A program made the translations under genes and the position numbers. A stretch of 64,000 bases of DNA from assembly GCA_963971575.1 (NCBI GenBank), contig OZ020623.1:18230980-18294979 (forward strand). Reading direction: 5' to 3'. This document shows positions 1-10,386 of the stretch, piece after piece. Under the pieces are notes generated by a model, which was given only the letters and a program-made list of their open reading frames with translations, searched no databases and was not told where the DNA came from. The stretch's first letter is position 1. The number at the start of each line of letters is the position of its first letter. This stretch comes from Liopterus haemorrhoidalis. Its lineage: Eukaryota > Arthropoda > Insecta > Coleoptera > Dytiscidae.

Positions 1-36
1 ATGTTAAGCCTAGTAATAAGGGAGTTATTTATATTA

Positions 37-438
37 GAGTCGATTCATATAGAAAAGGATACACGACCGTTACAAAATTGCGCAAACAAGATAACGCCAG
101 TGGTGGAGACAAATAAAATATTTTTAAACAAAATGGGACAATTAAATAATATTTTTTATTGAATTAGCTAAGGAACGATTTAAAAGTTGTATATTAAAAT
201 ATAAATAAAATGCTGTTTAATATAAATATGTCAGTCATAAATGACAGAAGGCAAATTAATTATGAATAGAAAAATAAATTTTTATATAAACACGTTGAAA
301 GCTCCTAACTCACACAAGACTTCTACGGCTATGAGTTACAAACCTAACACCTCTATTATAAGTAAATTAGACCCGTCCAGACGAAAAATCATTTCTGCAC
401 AGTTTTATTGATGAACTCAACTCAATTTGAATCGACTC
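37..438. mobile_element. TA-flanked MITE inserted in a 150-bp satellite monomer
   Basis: A 402-bp stretch begins GAGTCGATTCA and ends with its exact reverse complement TGAATCGACTC (11-bp terminal inverted repeats). It is flanked on both sides by TA (35-36 and 439-440). The sequence outside (AAGGGAGTTATTT to the left, AGTTTTCCCGCC to the right) joins up into one monomer of the 150-bp satellite seen again at 1.9 kb and 8.3 kb, which supports an insertion. TA duplication is the habit of Tc1/mariner elements. There is no coding capacity, so it would be non-autonomous. The family is not identified. Confidence 0.65.
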
Positions 439-439
439 T

Positions 440-600
440 ACAAATATTTTAAGTTTTCCCGCCATAATTCTACATATATTTAGCGAATCAAAAAATGTAT
501 CTATGTTAAAGATTTGCCTTTTAATTTTATACAATATTTGATCTTCTAGAGTTCGCGCGCTTAGCGTTAGGAAATTTCCACTGTTAACAATGTATTGTCC
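440..600. repeat. 150-bp satellite monomer (left copy)
   Basis: Contains the AGTTTTCCCGCCATAA core, the TTTAGCGAATCAAAAA segment and TTTGCCTTTTAATTTTA in the same order and spacing as the copies at 1.87-2.09 kb and 8.28-8.95 kb. Its upstream part (1-36, ending AAGGGAGTTATTT) was separated from it by the MITE. The tail at 545-600 is unassigned. Confidence 0.75.
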
Positions 601-1855
601 ACTGGTTAGGTATTGTACATTTGGTCAGCTTACCACATGGTCATGTAACCATTTGGTCACCTTACCACATGGTCAGGTAATTTTTTCGTAAGCTAACCAT
701 TATTTGTATACATTCGGTCAGCTTACTATATGGTCAGGTAATTTTTTCGTAAACTAACCATATTGGTCAGTTAACCATTTGGTCAGCTAAAAAGAAGGTC
801 AGGTAACCATCAGGTCAACTAACCATATTGTCAGGAAACATTTTAGTCAGCTAACAATATGGTCAGGTAACAATTTGGTCAGCTAACCATTAGGTCAGGG
901 TACCATTTGGTCGGCTATTCATATGGTCAAGACAAATTTTGGTCAGCTAACCATATGGTTTTGTAACCATTTGGTCAGCTAACTATATGGTCAGATTACC
1001 ATTTGGTCAGCTAACCATACGGTTGAGTACCCATTTGGTCAGCTAACCATATAGTTAAGTAACCATTTGGCCAGCTAACCATATGGTTAAGTAGCCATTT
1101 GGTCTTCTAACCACATGGTCATGTAACCATTTGGTCAGCTAACCATATGGTAGGTAACTATTTCGTCAGCTAACCATTTTGTCAGTTAATTATTTGGTCA
1201 GCTAACCATATGGTTAAGTAACCATTTGGTCGGCTAACCATGTGGTTAAGTAACCATTTGGCCAGCTAACCATATGGTAGGTAACCATTTCGGCAGCTAA
1301 CCATTTTGTCAGTTAATTATTTGGTCAGCTAACCATATGGTTAAATAACCATTTGGTCAGCCAACCATATGGCTAAGTAACCATTTAATCTTCTAACCAC
1401 ATGGTTATGTAACCATTTGGTCAGCTAACCATTTTGTCAGTTAACCATTTGGTAAGCTAACCATATGGTTAAGTACCCATTTGGTCAGCTAACCATATGG
1501 TTTAGTAACCACATATGGATAAGTAACCATTTGACCAGCTAACCATATGGTTAAGTACCCATTTGGTCAGCTAATCATATGGTTAAGTAACCATTTGGTC
1601 TTCTAACCACATGGTCATGTAACCATTTGGTCAGCTAACCATGTGGTAGGTAACCATTTCGTCAGCTAACCATTTTGTGAGTTAATTATTTGGTCAGCTA
1701 ACCATATGGTTAAGTAACCATTAGGTCAGCTAACCATATGGCTAAGTAACCATTTTGTCTTCTAACCACATGGTTATGTAACCATTTGGTCAGCTAACCA
1801 TTTTGTCAGTTAACCATTTGGTAAGCTAACCATATGGTTTACTAACCATTTTAAA
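600..1855. repeat. 32-bp minisatellite (2 x 16 bp), first array
   Basis: A tandem array of alternating 16-mers of the form AACCATTTGGTCAGCT and AACCATATGGTCAGGT, about 39 copies of the 32-bp dimer, with frequent point changes (for example GGTTAAGT variants around 1.2-1.75 kb). The second 16-mer holds the perfect palindrome ACCATATGGT. No reading frame is kept. Longer blocks are re-used: the run at 1.2-1.4 kb is very like that at 1.68-1.85 kb, suggesting local duplication of several units at once. Confidence 0.92.
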
Positions 1856-1859
1856 CGTC

Positions 1860-2095
1860 TTATCTTCACATGTATTTTGTTGTTAAGTGAATAATAAGGG
1901 AGTTAAATAACTCCCTGTAATATAAATATATTACAAATATTTTAAGTTTCCCCGCCATAACTCTACAAATATTTATCGAATCAAAAAATATATGTATGTT
2001 AACGATATGCCTTTTAATTTTATACAATTCTTGTTTTATATTTTTTGTTGTTAAGTCAATAATAAGGGAGTTATTTAAAGTCATTTAATAAAAAA
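1860..2095. repeat. 150-bp satellite copies between two minisatellite arrays
   Basis: About one and a half monomers of the 150-bp AT-rich satellite: the AAGGGAGTTA end, the TTTCCCCGCCATAACTCT core, the TTTATCGAATCAAAAA segment and a second AAGGGAGTTATTT end. The short minus-strand reading frame across it is a by-product of the repeat. A ~70-bp unassigned stretch (2095-2165) leads into the next minisatellite array. Confidence 0.8.
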
Positions 2096-2164
2096 CTCGT
2101 CCTAACAAATCAATTACTCCTCGAAGCAACTCGACTTCACGCATTATAAATTCACGATCACGCG

Positions 2165-3204
2165 ACCACATGGTCAGGTAACTATTTGGTCAGCTAATCA
2201 TATGATCAGGTAACCATTTTGTCAGTTAACTACATGGTTAAATTATTCTTTCGTAAGCTAACCATTATTTGTCATGTATCCATTTGGTCTGCAAACCTAT
2301 GGTTAGGTAACCGTTTCGTCAGTTAACCATATGGTCAGGTTACCATTTCGTCAACTGACCACATGGTCAGTTTATATTTTTGTGAGCTAACCATATTGGT
2401 CATGTAACCATTTGGTCAGCTAACCAATATGATCAGGTAATTCATTTGTAAGCTAATATTGGTCAGTAGACCATTTGGTCAGCGAACCATTTGGTTAGGT
2501 AACCATTTCGTTAGCTAACAATATGGTGAGGTACCAATTTGGTCGTCTTACCATATGGTCAAGTAACTACCTCGTCAGCTGACCATATGGTCAGAAAACC
2601 ATTTTGTCAGCTAACCATATGATCAAGTAACCATTTGGTCTGCTTACTATATGGTCAGCTAACCATTTCGTCAGGTAACCATTTAGTCCTCTAACCATAT
2701 TGTCAGTTAGCTATTTGGTCATCTAACCATATGGTCATGTGACCATTTGGTCAGCTAACCATATGCTCAGCAAACCATTTAATCAGCTAACTACATGGTC
2801 ATGTAATTCTTACGTGGTTAGCTTACGTAGGATATTGGTCATGTATCCATTTGGTCAGCTAACCATATGGACAGGTAAACATTTCGTCAGCTGGCCATAT
2901 GGTCAGTTTACATTTTGGTCAGCTAACCATATGGTCATGTAACCATTTGGTCAGCTTACTAAAATAATCAGCAAACCATTTGGTCAGGTAATTCTTTCGT
3001 AAGCTGACTACGATGGTCAGCTAACCATATGGTCAAGAAACTATTTTGTCAGCTGACCATATGGTTAGGTTTCCATTTGGTAAGCTTACTATCGGTCAGG
3101 TAACAATTTGGTCAGGTAACCACATGGTTAGATTATTCTTTCGTAAGCTGACTGTATTGGTCAGTTAACCGTTTGGTCTGCTTACAACATGGTCAGCTAA
3201 CCAT
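2165..3204. repeat. 32-bp minisatellite, second array
   Basis: Same 16-mer family as the first array (AACCATATGGTCAGGT type) but more degenerate, with interspersed variants such as TTCTTTCGTAAGCTAACC. It ends abruptly at about 3204, where the A/T-rich tail of a minus-strand LINE begins, and the same minisatellite resumes at about 8105 on the other side of that LINE. Confidence 0.88.
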
Positions 3205-3278
3205 ATTTAATTATTTTATTTATTTATTTCTGGTAAGGTTGCACAACAGAATTGCCCAAAAGGACAATTCCAATGATA

Positions 3279-3810
3279 TAGTCGGATTGCTGATAGGTGA
3301 CTGTTACATGTATGTATCAAGTAATGCATTTATATAATAATCTAGTTACCATTTTTCAGCGATTTTAAAAATGTTTTTTGTCAGTGTGTTAACTGTCAGT
3401 GTCTGGTAATAAATATTAATTAAAATACGGCTTGCGGATAATTATTAAATTCACAAACTTTAATTTTAAATCTGCTGGAATAAACAACAAATTATAATCC
3501 AAAATTTACGTATGAGTATAAATTTTTCCTTATTTATAATTATAACCTTAAAATTAATAATTTTGTTTGTTTGAGTACTGCTGTAAATTTATTTTCGCGC
3601 TCTAATTAGTAAAGATATCTACGAATCTTGCCATTTCTTTCTAATGTTTTGTTTTTTATTCAAATAATTTGGAAGGCTAGTTGTCAACTTGCGTCACTAT
3701 ACGTTACTATGGGTATGCAAATAATTATAATGATATAGACAGAGAAAGCATATAGTATTGAATATCGATTACTTGTAGTAACGAACAGTCACTTATCAGC
3801 AATCCGACTA
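3279..3810. mobile_element. TA-flanked MITE within the LINE 3' region
   Basis: The left end TAGTCGGATTGCTGATAGGT and the reverse complement of the right end TAGTCGGATTGCTGATAAGT match at 19 of 20 positions, and the match continues through GACTGTT. TA lies just outside each end (3277-3278 and 3811-3812), as expected for a Tc1/mariner-type insertion. The 532-bp interior is AT-rich and non-coding. It splits the LINE 3' region. Confidence 0.8.
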
Positions 3811-3923
3811 TAGTGCAACACTAAAGTCCATTTACCGTAACTATGAAATAATGTCACAGTTGAAAAACTCACCTTGTTGCCAATTCGTAAACTGTCAAAA
3901 AAAGTTAGGTTATATTGAAGAAC

Positions 3924-3949
3924 CAGGTTGACACCTAAATGTCAACCTG
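3924..3949. other. Perfect 10-bp hairpin
   Basis: CAGGTTGACA, a six-base loop CCTAAA, then TGTCAACCTG: a perfect 10-bp stem in the presumed LINE 3' region. It could be part of an older small inverted-repeat element; no function is assigned. Confidence 0.6.
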
Positions 3950-4457
3950 ACAAATAACGATTGAACACTCAAATTTCAAACCGGCAACATTGAAAAAATG
4001 TACCAAAATTAAATAAATAAATGTACTAACTGAGTTTTGGATTGATGTTGAATAAAACATATCATAACGTTGGTACTTAAAATAACCAAGTGTGACGTCA
4101 TCTCATATTTATTGTGAATGGAGTTTATATTACATAATTCTTTACATTTATTCACATTAATTAAATAATTCTGTACACATATGTATTTATCTAAAAAAAA
4201 ATAAACAAATTAATTTTATAATTATTACAAAAAATATATATAAACTACTAGATGGACGCAATGAAATAATTTAAATGGGTTTTAAATATAATTTTTAAAA
4301 CAAGTATAGTAGTGAAGAGAAGCAATGAATTTTAATGTCCAAGTCATTCATGGTTCGCATAATAAACACATAGGAGAATTTTGGGCTGCGTTTGTGATGT
4401 ATGCCTTGGTACTAAATAACCGTCTATTTCTGAGAGGGTACGAGTTACAGTTTAGAC

Positions 4458-5186
4458 CAGTGGTTCTCAACCTTTTTTAGGTGAAGGCACCCCTATGCAA
4501 AATGTGAGATCTTCGCGGCACCCTACTATTAAATATGTCACTATTTAGTCAATTTAAAGTATAATCAATCAAAAGTATAATTGTGATGTTGGAAAAAAAA
4601 AACAATAATATTACAATTACATAATATGTATTTAAAGATCATTCGAAAATTTATAAACGATAAATATTTATTAGGTTAGTGAGAAATTTTACCTTGACGG
4701 TTTTTGCACATTTCTTTAATATTTGGTCGAGTATTTGACAGACATACTCTCAACTCATTTTCAACCGATTTGAGTTTTTCTCTTTTTTTGCTTTTGATAT
4801 TCACGAGCGCAGAAAATGCTGACTCACACAAATAGGATGTGGAAAATTGCAACAGGAGTCTCAATGCTCTTTCGCCTATATTTGAATATTCTTTTCTAAC
4901 AAGTATCCAAAACGAATCAAGGGAAAGTTCTGAATGTTTTAGTCTCAATGTGCGGTCATTACAAATGTCAATTAATTCTTCTTCTTCTGTTAGACTTAAA
5001 TTGATAGTATCATGTGCAGATTCCATGAATGGATTTCGAACCTAGTCGTATAATTCAATCGAACACATTTCCCGCGTATTTTCTGTAAGACACGGGTCTT
5101 CGATTTCGAGAATAGCGGCGAATTTATTTTGAAAAGCTCGCGGCACCCCTTTCATGTGCTTGCGGCACCCTGGTTGAGAACCACTG
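4458..5186 (-). mobile_element. hAT element remnant with terminal repeats and 8-bp TSD
   Basis: The left end CAGTGGTTCTCAACC and the right end GGTTGAGAACCACTG are perfect 15-bp inverted repeats of the classic hAT type, followed by subterminal GGCACCC motifs on both sides. The flanking octamers are GTTTAGAC (4450-4457) and GTTTAACC (5187-5194), 6 of 8 alike, consistent with an aged 8-bp target duplication. At 729 bp it is an internally deleted derivative that keeps only the 3' end of a transposase gene. Confidence 0.88.
4676..5026 (-). pseudogene. hAT transposase C-terminal (dimerisation) fragment
   Basis: A 116-codon minus-strand frame ends shortly before the element's left terminal repeat. 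Around residues 60-95 it has the hAT C-terminal dimerisation signature: an LLLQFSTSYLCESAFSAL segment, followed by KSKKREKL and VENELRVCLSNTRP. This layout resembles the ZBED5/FAM200-like branch of hAT transposases. The N-terminal zinc finger and the catalytic DDE region are missing because the element is only 729 bp long. The fragment is open throughout, suggesting a fairly recent loss of function, but nothing indicates that it is expressed as a host protein. Confidence 0.75.
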
Positions 5187-5565
5187 GTTTAACCAATGTA
5201 AGGAAGTAAGGATTGAGAGTCAATTAGATTGTTAATTATTTTAAAAAAGAAAGTAGCATTAAGAGCGTTACGCCTGTGTTTAAGACTGTGGATTTTATAA
5301 AATATTAAATTACTATTATATGTATAATACCTTGTGCGATGAAATTTATAATGTAACCTACGGATAATTTTTTTTTTTTGTACATTTTCGATACGATCAA
5401 TATATGTGTTTTAATTAGGATTCCAAACGCAAGACCCGAATTCCAAATGAGATCTAACTAAATTATTGTAAAGTAAAATTAAAGCTTTTGGTTGTGTAAA
5501 GTCAGCTGTAACGCGAAAAATAAAACCTAGGTTCCGAAGAGCTTTCTGTATTATATGGTCTATGA

Positions 5566-5864
5566 CAGGGGTCGGCAGACCGAGGCTTGCGTGCCGCATG
5601 CGGCTCTGAGGATTTTCGTGTGGCTCTTCAAATTAAGTTAAGCTACACATGTAACCTTCTAAGGAAATGCAAGCTCATTGTTAGCAATAATTTAAATCCA
5701 TACTTATTACATGTTGTGATTTATTTATGTATATTTATGCACTACTCGTTAAATGATACTAAAAACAGTCACGTATTAAAACAAAATTATGGCTCTTTAA
5801 CATGTTTCCAGATGTCTTAAACGGTGAATTTGGCTCTTTAGCCTCCAAAGTTTGCCGATCCCTG
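5566..5864. mobile_element. 299-bp hAT MITE with 8-bp TSD, inside the LINE
   Basis: Begins CAGGGGTCGGCAGACC and ends GCCGATCCCTG, the inverted ends of a well-known hAT MITE style; both subterminal regions carry TGGCTCTT. The flanking octamers are GTCTATGA (5558-5565) and GTCTATGT (5865-5872), 7 of 8 alike. It interrupts LINE reverse-transcriptase sequence that continues on either side. Short reading frames that span it are artefacts. Confidence 0.9.
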
Positions 5865-6965
5865 GTCTATGTGTTTACTGAACGTCAGTTTCGAACTTAC
5901 TTTCGAGTTTTAAAGTACTATTATTGATAGAATAATTGAATTTATATATATTGTTTTCATGATTTTTAGTAAATGATATGACAAAACATTTATTTGAATT
6001 TAATTTCCGTTTATTAACGAGGCAATAATTATTCATTCTATTTAAATCTTCTTGTAATTCCTCGCAGTGATCAATATTAGTGATGCTTTCATAGATTTTC
6101 AAATCATCCGCGTAGAGAAGAATATTTGTGTTTTTGAAACATGAATTTGTCATTTATAAAAATAGAGAATAACAGCGGGCCCAAGTGAGACCCTTGAGGT
6201 ACACCAGAGGTGACGGGAATAGTCACGGACATGAAATTGTTGACAACAACGTGTTGCTGGCGGTTCGATGTGTAAGACACAAGCCATCTTAGTAAATCAC
6301 CGCAAAAAACTAAACTTTTCAAGTTTATAAATCAAGATTGGATGATGCACTATATCAAACGCCTTCGAAAAATCGGTATAAACCGCGGTTACTTGACCTC
6401 TACGATCCTTTATGTCAGAAATAAATTGTATATAAGGAGTGAGATTAGTGAGAACAGACCTACTTTTAAAGAAACCGTGTAGTTCAACAATTAGATGTGA
6501 TTTAACTTGATAGAATAGAGAATCCCCAATACAAGCTTCAAATATTTTGCCAAATACACATAAAAGTGAAATGGGGCGGTCATTCTCAATAAATGTTTTA
6601 TCTCCTGATTTGTGGACAGGACTAATTTTGCCAATTTTCCAATAGTCGGGTAAAATACCACAGGATAGGGATTTATTGAATAATAGATATAAAGGATATA
6701 CTATTGTATGAATACATTTTTTAATAAACAAATGAGGTATGCCGTCAGGCCCTGATCTTTTATCTGAATCAAGCTTAGTTATTTGAGCGTGTATTGCTTC
6801 TTTGGAAACGACTGACATTGAAAAAGATTGATTTGAAATTACATCATTACTTGTAAATGCTGTCTGAACTGGAGTAGTATTAGTTGTGAAGACTGAAGAG
6901 AAGAAATCACTAAACTTATTAGAGATGGTCTGGCCATCTGTGAAAGTTTGATTGTTGTACGACAT
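5865..6965 (-). pseudogene. LINE reverse transcriptase core, frameshifted
   Basis: Minus-strand blocks give the reverse-transcriptase motifs in order. They are the N-terminal region (SGPDGIPHLFIKKC, then SPVHKSGDKT), the finger region (NDRPISLLCVFGKIFE and HGFFKSRSVL), motif A (VYTDFSKAFDIVHH, with the catalytic Asp), motif B ([19 protein letters not shown]) and motif C ([10 protein letters not shown], with both catalytic Asp). The enzyme would copy LINE RNA at the nicked target. The motifs lie in three different frames (6297-6965, 6104-6322, 5875-6153), so at least two frameshifts separate them. All key residues can still be seen, so decay is moderate. The downstream end is cut by the 299-bp hAT MITE. 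Confidence 0.85.
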
Positions 6966-7195
6966 AGAAGAAGGAATTGTACTGTTATTGTTTTTAGATT
7001 TTAGAAATGACCAGAAGGATTTAATGTTGTTATGAAGAGACGCTTCAGTATCTTCAATATATTTCCTATAATTTTTTCAGACGTTTACGTAACAAAGAAA
7101 AGGAAAGATAATCTAATCGACAACCAAATTTCTTCAATTTACTATGGTACAGTTCCTTCTCTTTTATCAGTTTCCTGGTACCAGAGGAAAACCAA
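6966..7195 (-). pseudogene. LINE linker between endonuclease and reverse transcriptase
   Basis: In shifting frames the minus strand reads PSWFSSGTRKLIKEKE, HSKLKKFG and then SFWSFLKSK. This is the basic, Trp-containing linker usual between the endonuclease and reverse-transcriptase domains of Jockey/CR1-like ORF2 proteins. It confirms that the flanking endonuclease and reverse-transcriptase blocks belong to one element. Confidence 0.65.
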
Positions 7196-8096
7196 CTAGG
7201 AACTTATTTTTTTTTGACTGTTATTATTTGGTATGAAGCGATTTAAACAAATGTTTATATCAGAGCTAGAGAATAGATAGTTCCAGTTAATTTCAAGTAA
7301 TTCTTTATTAATAGAATCATAGTCTGCAAGTTTAAAATATTTTTTATTAAATTGTATTTGGATTGTTTTGTTGATTTTATTCAAAGCTATATTTATATCT
7401 AAAGCAGGGTGATGTCTGTCCTCTGGTACAAGGGGTAGATCAGATTTCTTTAAAATTACATTATTTGACTCGTTTGTTAGAACAAGATCTAATATCCTGT
7501 TATTTGAGTTAACAACGTTATTATACTGAAATAGTTCAAGATATGCAATATTATCAAGGAACAATCTGGCTTGATTGTTGTCGGTATTCAAGTTACTTTG
7601 AGTATACGAAGAAAATGGAATGGGAGACCAATTTATAGATGGTAAATTGTAATCGCCTAGTATTAAAATTTTATCTGAACTATGTTCTTGAACGATTTCA
7701 GTAATTTTATTCAAATGTGCAAGAATATTATTAAGTAGAGTATGGTGGTATATAAGCACAACAAATATGCAGGAACTTGTTCGTACAGTACTCAATGGTT
7801 ACCCACAAGTCTTCACAGATACCATCACAACACCAATTTTGCTGCACAGCCTAAAAATCACAAGACACTGCTATTAAAACCCCTCCGCCGTCACTTTTGC
7901 CAATAGTTGGATCCCGATCTCGTCTAAAAACGCTGAATTTATTACAGTTAAATAGTTCACAGTTTTGAATTGATTTATTTAAATTTGATTCAGTGATACA
8001 AATTATTTCGACGGATATTGCAGCGGAAGATAAAAAGAAATCACTAGATTTAGTACGAAGACCATTCACATTTTGATAGTAAACCGTGAAAGTCAT
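7196..8096 (-). pseudogene. LINE apurinic-type endonuclease domain, frameshifted
   Basis: Two minus-strand blocks make up an APE-like endonuclease, the domain that nicks target DNA to start LINE insertion. Block 7851-8096 starts with YYQNVNGLRTK (the Asn motif), then CITESNLN (the catalytic Glu) and FRRDRDP followed by GGGVLIAV. Block 7196-7795 continues with ILGDYNLPSINW (the Asp/Asn motif), RILDLVLTN and HHPALDI near the usual catalytic His. About 55 bp of out-of-frame sequence separates the blocks, and a stop ends the second before the linker. The start at 8096 is close to the return of the minisatellite, so the element lacks any ORF1 and is probably 5'-truncated. Confidence 0.82.
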
Positions 8097-8099
8097 TAT

Positions 8100-8250
8100 T
8101 CGGTGAAAATATGGTTTCCATAAATATGGTGACCATATGGTTTCCTGACCGTATGGTCAGGAAACAATTTGGTCAGGTAACCATTTAGTCGGCTTACCAT
8201 ATGGTTAGGTAACCATTTGGTCGGCTAACCATATAGTCAGGAAATTTTTA
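8100..8250. repeat. 32-bp minisatellite, short third array
   Basis: Units such as ACCATATGGTTTCCTGACC and AACCATTTGGTCGGCT belong to the same 16-mer family as the arrays at 0.6-3.2 kb. It lies immediately beyond the 5' end of the LINE and shows that the LINE sits within a minisatellite field. Confidence 0.85.
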
Positions 8251-8279
8251 AGGCAATAAAATTGATACTATTATAATTA

Positions 8280-8947
8280 TTATTTGAGTTATTTATATTT
8301 CAAATGTTTGAAGTTTTCCCGCCATAATTCTTTAAATATTTATTCAATCAAAAAAATGTATAAAGATGAAAGATTTGTTTTTTAATTTTAAATATTATTT
8401 ATTTAACTGTTTTTGCTGTTAAGTTATTAATAAAGGAGTTATTAAAATTTTAAATATTTGGAGTTTTCTCGCCATAACTCACAAATATTTATTAAATGAA
8501 AAAATTATACTTAGATAAAAGATTTGTCTTTTAATTTTAAACGATATTTGTTGTTTATATTTTGCTGTGAAGTGAATAATAAGGGAGTTATTTAAATTTC
8601 AAATATTTGGAGTTTTCCCACCATAACTCTATAAATATTTATCGAATCAAAAATATGTATTTATATTAATGATTTTCCTTTTAATTTTAAACAATACTTG
8701 TTTTACATGTTTTGCTGTTAAGCCTATTGGCTTAAGGAAGATTTTTAAATTTTTGGTGTTTTCTCGCTATTAATCTCTAAATATTTATGCAATCAAAAAA
8801 ATGTATTTAGATAAAAGATTTGTCTTTTAATTTTAAATAATATTTGTTTTGCATTTTTTGCTGTTAAGTCAATATTAAGGGAGATATTTAAGTTTTCAAT
8901 TTTTGTAGTTTTCCCACCATAAATCTTCAAATATTTATGGATTCAAT
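8280..8947. repeat. 150-bp satellite, about 4.4 tandem copies
   Basis: The core AGTTTTCYCRCCATAA recurs near 8312, 8462, 8611, 8757 and 8907, a spacing of 146-151 bp. Each copy then has TATTTAT-GAATCAAAAA, TTTGTCTTTTAATTTTAAA and a TTGCTGTTAAGT-AATAAGGGAG end. Copies differ by perhaps 10-15%. The last copy is cut at about 8947, where the 3' end of the next minus-strand LINE begins. Confidence 0.88.
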
Positions 8948-9858
8948 TAATTTTATTTTAATTAAATAATTATTACATTTCATGTTATGTATTACATTTT
9001 ATTATATATCTATTTATTCCCTACATAACAAGTCTTAACTAAAATATAAATCTAATTTCTACCTGTCGATTAGAAATCTATTTTACTTTGGTTTAGAAAC
9101 AACAATTTTTCTATTATTTTTCTTTTCTCCTCTCCATTACCTCTTTCATCCAAGTGTATCCGCTGCCATTTCTGTTCAAAATATCTTCTCGTGTTCCACC
9201 TTGGCTTCTCATTTCTTCACATCCTTCCAGCCTATGTTCAATCGTCTCCCTTTCTTCTCTGCACATTCTACGTCGTTTATCCTCGTCTTTTAACCAAAAT
9301 TTGTTCGCCTTTTCTTCATTCCCACATCTAAATTTGGCAATTATTCTTTTTTCTCGTTTCTTTTAGATACAGCGGTCTTTGCATGTTCCATTTTTTTTGT
9401 ACTTATTATTCTACCGTGATTTATTTTATTATCTCGCTTAATTCTTGTTGCTGTATGTCCTTCATTCTTTCTACCATCTCCTGCATTCTATGTCCACTTT
9501 CCCTTTTCCTCCTTACTTCTTCTGTTGAAATGCCTCCGTAATCATACATTTTACTTCTTTTTATCTCCTTTTCGTTGTTTTTATTTTTCTGTTTATCTCT
9601 ATTTTCTAATTCCTTCCAAATTTCGTTTAATACTTGTTTTTCTGGGTTCTTGGTTATATTTTCTTCGAATCTTAATGCTCTTTTAACGGCTTCTATTTTA
9701 ATTTTGTACACTTTCGTCTCTTCTAATACTATGTATTCTGGTGTACACCTACCTAGACCCAACATCCATTTAAGATACTTTTATTGCACTTTCTTCAGCG
9801 GCTCATGCTTCTCCCATCGCCACACATCCGCTCCATACATGATTATACTTTATATTAA
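8948..9858 (-). pseudogene. R1-like insect LINE, ORF2 C-terminus and 3' UTR
   Basis: The minus strand from 9858 reads IIMYGADVWRWEKHEPLKKV, a stop, then KYLKWMLGLGRCTPEYIV. The 114-codon frame at 9421-9765 continues it with a Lys/Glu-rich stretch. Out of frame at about 9400-9110 follows IIAKFRCGNEEKANKFW, then RRRMCREERETIEHRLEGC (a Cys-Cys-His-Cys zinc-knuckle layout) and NRNGSGYTWMKEVMERR. This series is typical of the ORF2 C-terminus of an insect LINE group seen in ants and other insects. About 160 bp of AT-rich 3' UTR runs to the 150-bp satellite at 8947. Its upstream part is at 13,306-14,240. Frameshifts and stops show it is dead. The clade name is from memory of motif style. Confidence 0.72.
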
Positions 9859-9873
9859 GAGGATCCTATACTC

Positions 9874-10386
9874 TTTGCATTAGGGTATCTATCGTTCCCG
9901 CCTGCTCCCCCCAATTCAAGAAGGCGTGAACGATAACACTGACAGTACACTCAGAAACATAACACATTATTTAATATTTCTGTGTGTCAACGATCTGGGA
10001 AATCTTGCACTCCTTTGACGTTTCGATTCATACAGCAAGCAACTAGATTACAATGCCTTGATAAGTATATGCTAATTTTTAGGACTATTCATCACCTTTA
10101 GACTAGAACAGTAGTCAGCATTATATTCATAGCATCTTATAAAAATATTATTTCCATGATTAGTAAGTAAAATAAATGGTTTTATAAGATTCTAACCTAA
10201 CCGTCATTTTGTATAGAAATATATTCTACACTTACACTTGGAACAACAAATATATTTTATTACATTCAAATGTATATTTTTGGGCAGTATATTACATTAG
10301 CTTTAAAATGTAAAAATAAATCGACAAAAGATCGAGTAAAATGTATTACTTGAATAAACATTTTAACATTACTTTTTCACTACAAC
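9874..10386. other. Unassigned AT-rich stretch with one hairpin
   Basis: No coding or repeat signal is recognised. The only structure is an imperfect inverted repeat at 9890-9935: TATCGTTCCCGCCT against TATCGTTCACGCCT (reverse complement), with a C-rich loop. Confidence 0.4.

Larger units (their letters stand above)
4300..5565 (-). pseudogene. LINE reverse transcriptase C-terminal part, split by a hAT element
   Basis: Minus-strand reading from 5565 gives the connector seen after the catalytic core of insect LINE reverse transcriptases: LLYNNLVRSHLEFGSCVWNP, then IDRIENVQ, HYKFHRTRYY and KHRRNALNATFFFKIIN. The reading stops at the hAT insertion (4458-5186). Beyond it, at 4457-4320, it resumes with VTRTLSEIDGYLVPRHTSQ, matching the conserved C-terminal region of the ORF2 protein. 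Joining the two flanks at the 8-bp duplicated site restores the usual order of these blocks. There are frame breaks at the poly-A run near 5365-5375 and elsewhere, so no working protein is possible. Confidence 0.7.
3205..8096 (-). mobile_element. Jockey/CR1-like LINE, decayed, with three nested insertions
   Basis: Read on the minus strand, this runs from an endonuclease (8096) through reverse transcriptase to a 3' end at about 3205. That end reads CAACCTTACCAG followed by an AAAT-type tail, common for insect Jockey/CR1-like LINEs. Taking out the three inserts (3279-3810, 4458-5186, 5566-5864) leaves about 3.3 kb. Coding continuity across the inserts supports this: the reverse-transcriptase tail continues on both sides of each hAT insertion. 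Several frameshifts mean it is dead. The same 16-bp minisatellite lies on both flanks, so it probably inserted into that array. I could not resolve a target-site duplication. Clade assignment is from motif style only; the 3' UTR (3205-4300) assignment is less sure than the coding part. Confidence 0.78.

Noticed and set aside
2739..2942. 67-codon frame in the minisatellite
   Set aside because: A chance open stretch through the 16-mer array with no preserved frame.
600..3204. Minisatellite as a telomeric repeat
   Set aside because: The unit is 16/32 bp and unlike TTAGG or other known insect telomere motifs; it is internal and flanked by other satellites.
3205..4022. ATTT-type runs at 3215-3232 and 4005-4020 as paired ends of a separate element
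   Set aside because: The left run fits a LINE tail after CAACCTTACCAG on the minus strand. The right run lacks matching neighbouring sequence, so simple-sequence similarity is the likelier reason.
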